Below are positions 5,682 to 5,937 of a stretch of DNA of 5,937 nucleotides, in pieces. The DNA comes from Pseudomonadota bacterium. Its GTDB lineage: Bacteria; Pseudomonadota; Alphaproteobacteria; Acetobacterales; Acetobacteraceae. Each line of letters opens with the position of its first letter. The stretch's first letter is position 1. The notes beneath the pieces are model-generated. The model was not told where the DNA came from, did no database searches, and worked only from the letters and a program-made list of their open reading frames with translations. The position numbers and the translations under genes were made by a program. The stretch spans positions 1-5,937 of the forward strand of contig JAKAZX010000263.1 in NCBI GenBank assembly GCA_021826485.1, written 5' to 3'.

Positions 5682-5937
5682 ATGGCTCACGTCGAGCGGG
5701 AAGAGCGTTGGGGCGAACACGCGACGATTGACGATCGCAGAACCGAAATCCTGCGTTCCCTCGGCGCGGTGCTGCGGGAACGCGGCTTCGGGTCGCTGCG
5801 CATGCAGGACATCGCCGATCACCTGAACATGACGAAGGGCAATCTCTATTACTATTTCTCGAGCAAGCAGGAACTGCTGTTCCACTGCCACATGAAGTGC
5901 ATGGATGTCAGCATGGCGGCCCTCGCCGCCGCCGAAC
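5682..5937 (+). CDS. TetR-family transcriptional regulator, N-terminal part (cut by window end)
   Basis: The reading frame is open to the window edge, giving 85 residues of what is normally a protein of about 200. The DNA-binding domain is complete: an amphipathic helix TEILRSLGAVLRERGFGSLR (21-40), then the helix-turn-helix MQDIADHLNMTKGNLYYYFSSKQELL (41-66), where IADHLNMTKGNLYYYF matches the TetR consensus of recognition helix plus the YYxF/K-E-L turn. The ligand-binding domain lies beyond the window. It begins 38 bases after the oxygenase stop, in the same direction, with no promoter or terminator seen between, so it is probably the third gene of the rightward operon and autoregulated through the shared control region. 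The neighbouring inverted repeats at 4162-4177 and 4181-4195 are its best candidate binding sites. TetR proteins are usually repressors released by a small molecule. Confidence 0.9.
   Translation, partial: MAHVEREERWGEHATIDDRRTEILRSLGAVLRERGFGSLRMQDIADHLNMTKGNLYYYFSSKQELLFHCHMKCMDVSMAALAAAE

Overview
The window is GC-rich DNA (clearly above 60 % by eye, not computed) packed with short-spaced genes. Gene families and codon use look like an alphaproteobacterium, perhaps a Rhodospirillales/Acetobacteraceae- or Bradyrhizobium-like one; this assignment is an inference from style only. No RNA genes, IS elements, CRISPR arrays or long repeats are visible.

Layout: two divergent transcription units share one 77-base control region (4149-4225). 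The minus-strand unit reads leftwards through five genes: an isochorismatase-fold cysteine hydrolase resembling N-carbamoylsarcosine amidase/maleamate amidohydrolase (4148-3480), a nitrilase-superfamily C-N hydrolase (3492-2650), and a complete NitT/TauT-type ABC importer made of a periplasmic binding protein (2620-1610), a permease (1595-801) and an ATPase (804-16). Genes overlap or are separated by at most 29 bases. The plus-strand unit reads a DUF1330 protein (4226-4519), an FMN-dependent nitronate monooxygenase-like enzyme (4516-5643, ATGA overlap with DUF1330) and a TetR-family regulator (from 5682, cut off by the window end).

The control region holds a good sigma70-like promoter for the leftward operon (TTGACG, 16 bases, TATTTT). 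Two adjacent perfect 6+6 inverted repeats lie in it: ACGCCA-N3-TGGCGT between the -35 and -10, and TTGACC-N4-GGTCAA running from the -10 into the predicted start point. The simplest model is that the TetR protein (or another dimeric regulator) binds one of these and controls both units in response to the imported compound or a product of it.

Taken together the genes look like an uptake and breakdown module for a small nitrogen-containing organic compound, probably an amide, ureido or carbamoyl compound: periplasmic capture and import, two C-N bond hydrolases, and a flavin oxygenase with a small DUF1330 partner. The substrate cannot be read from the sequence. The most unusual single detail is that the nitrilase-like protein has methionine where the family normally has its catalytic lysine, while the catalytic Glu and Cys are kept.
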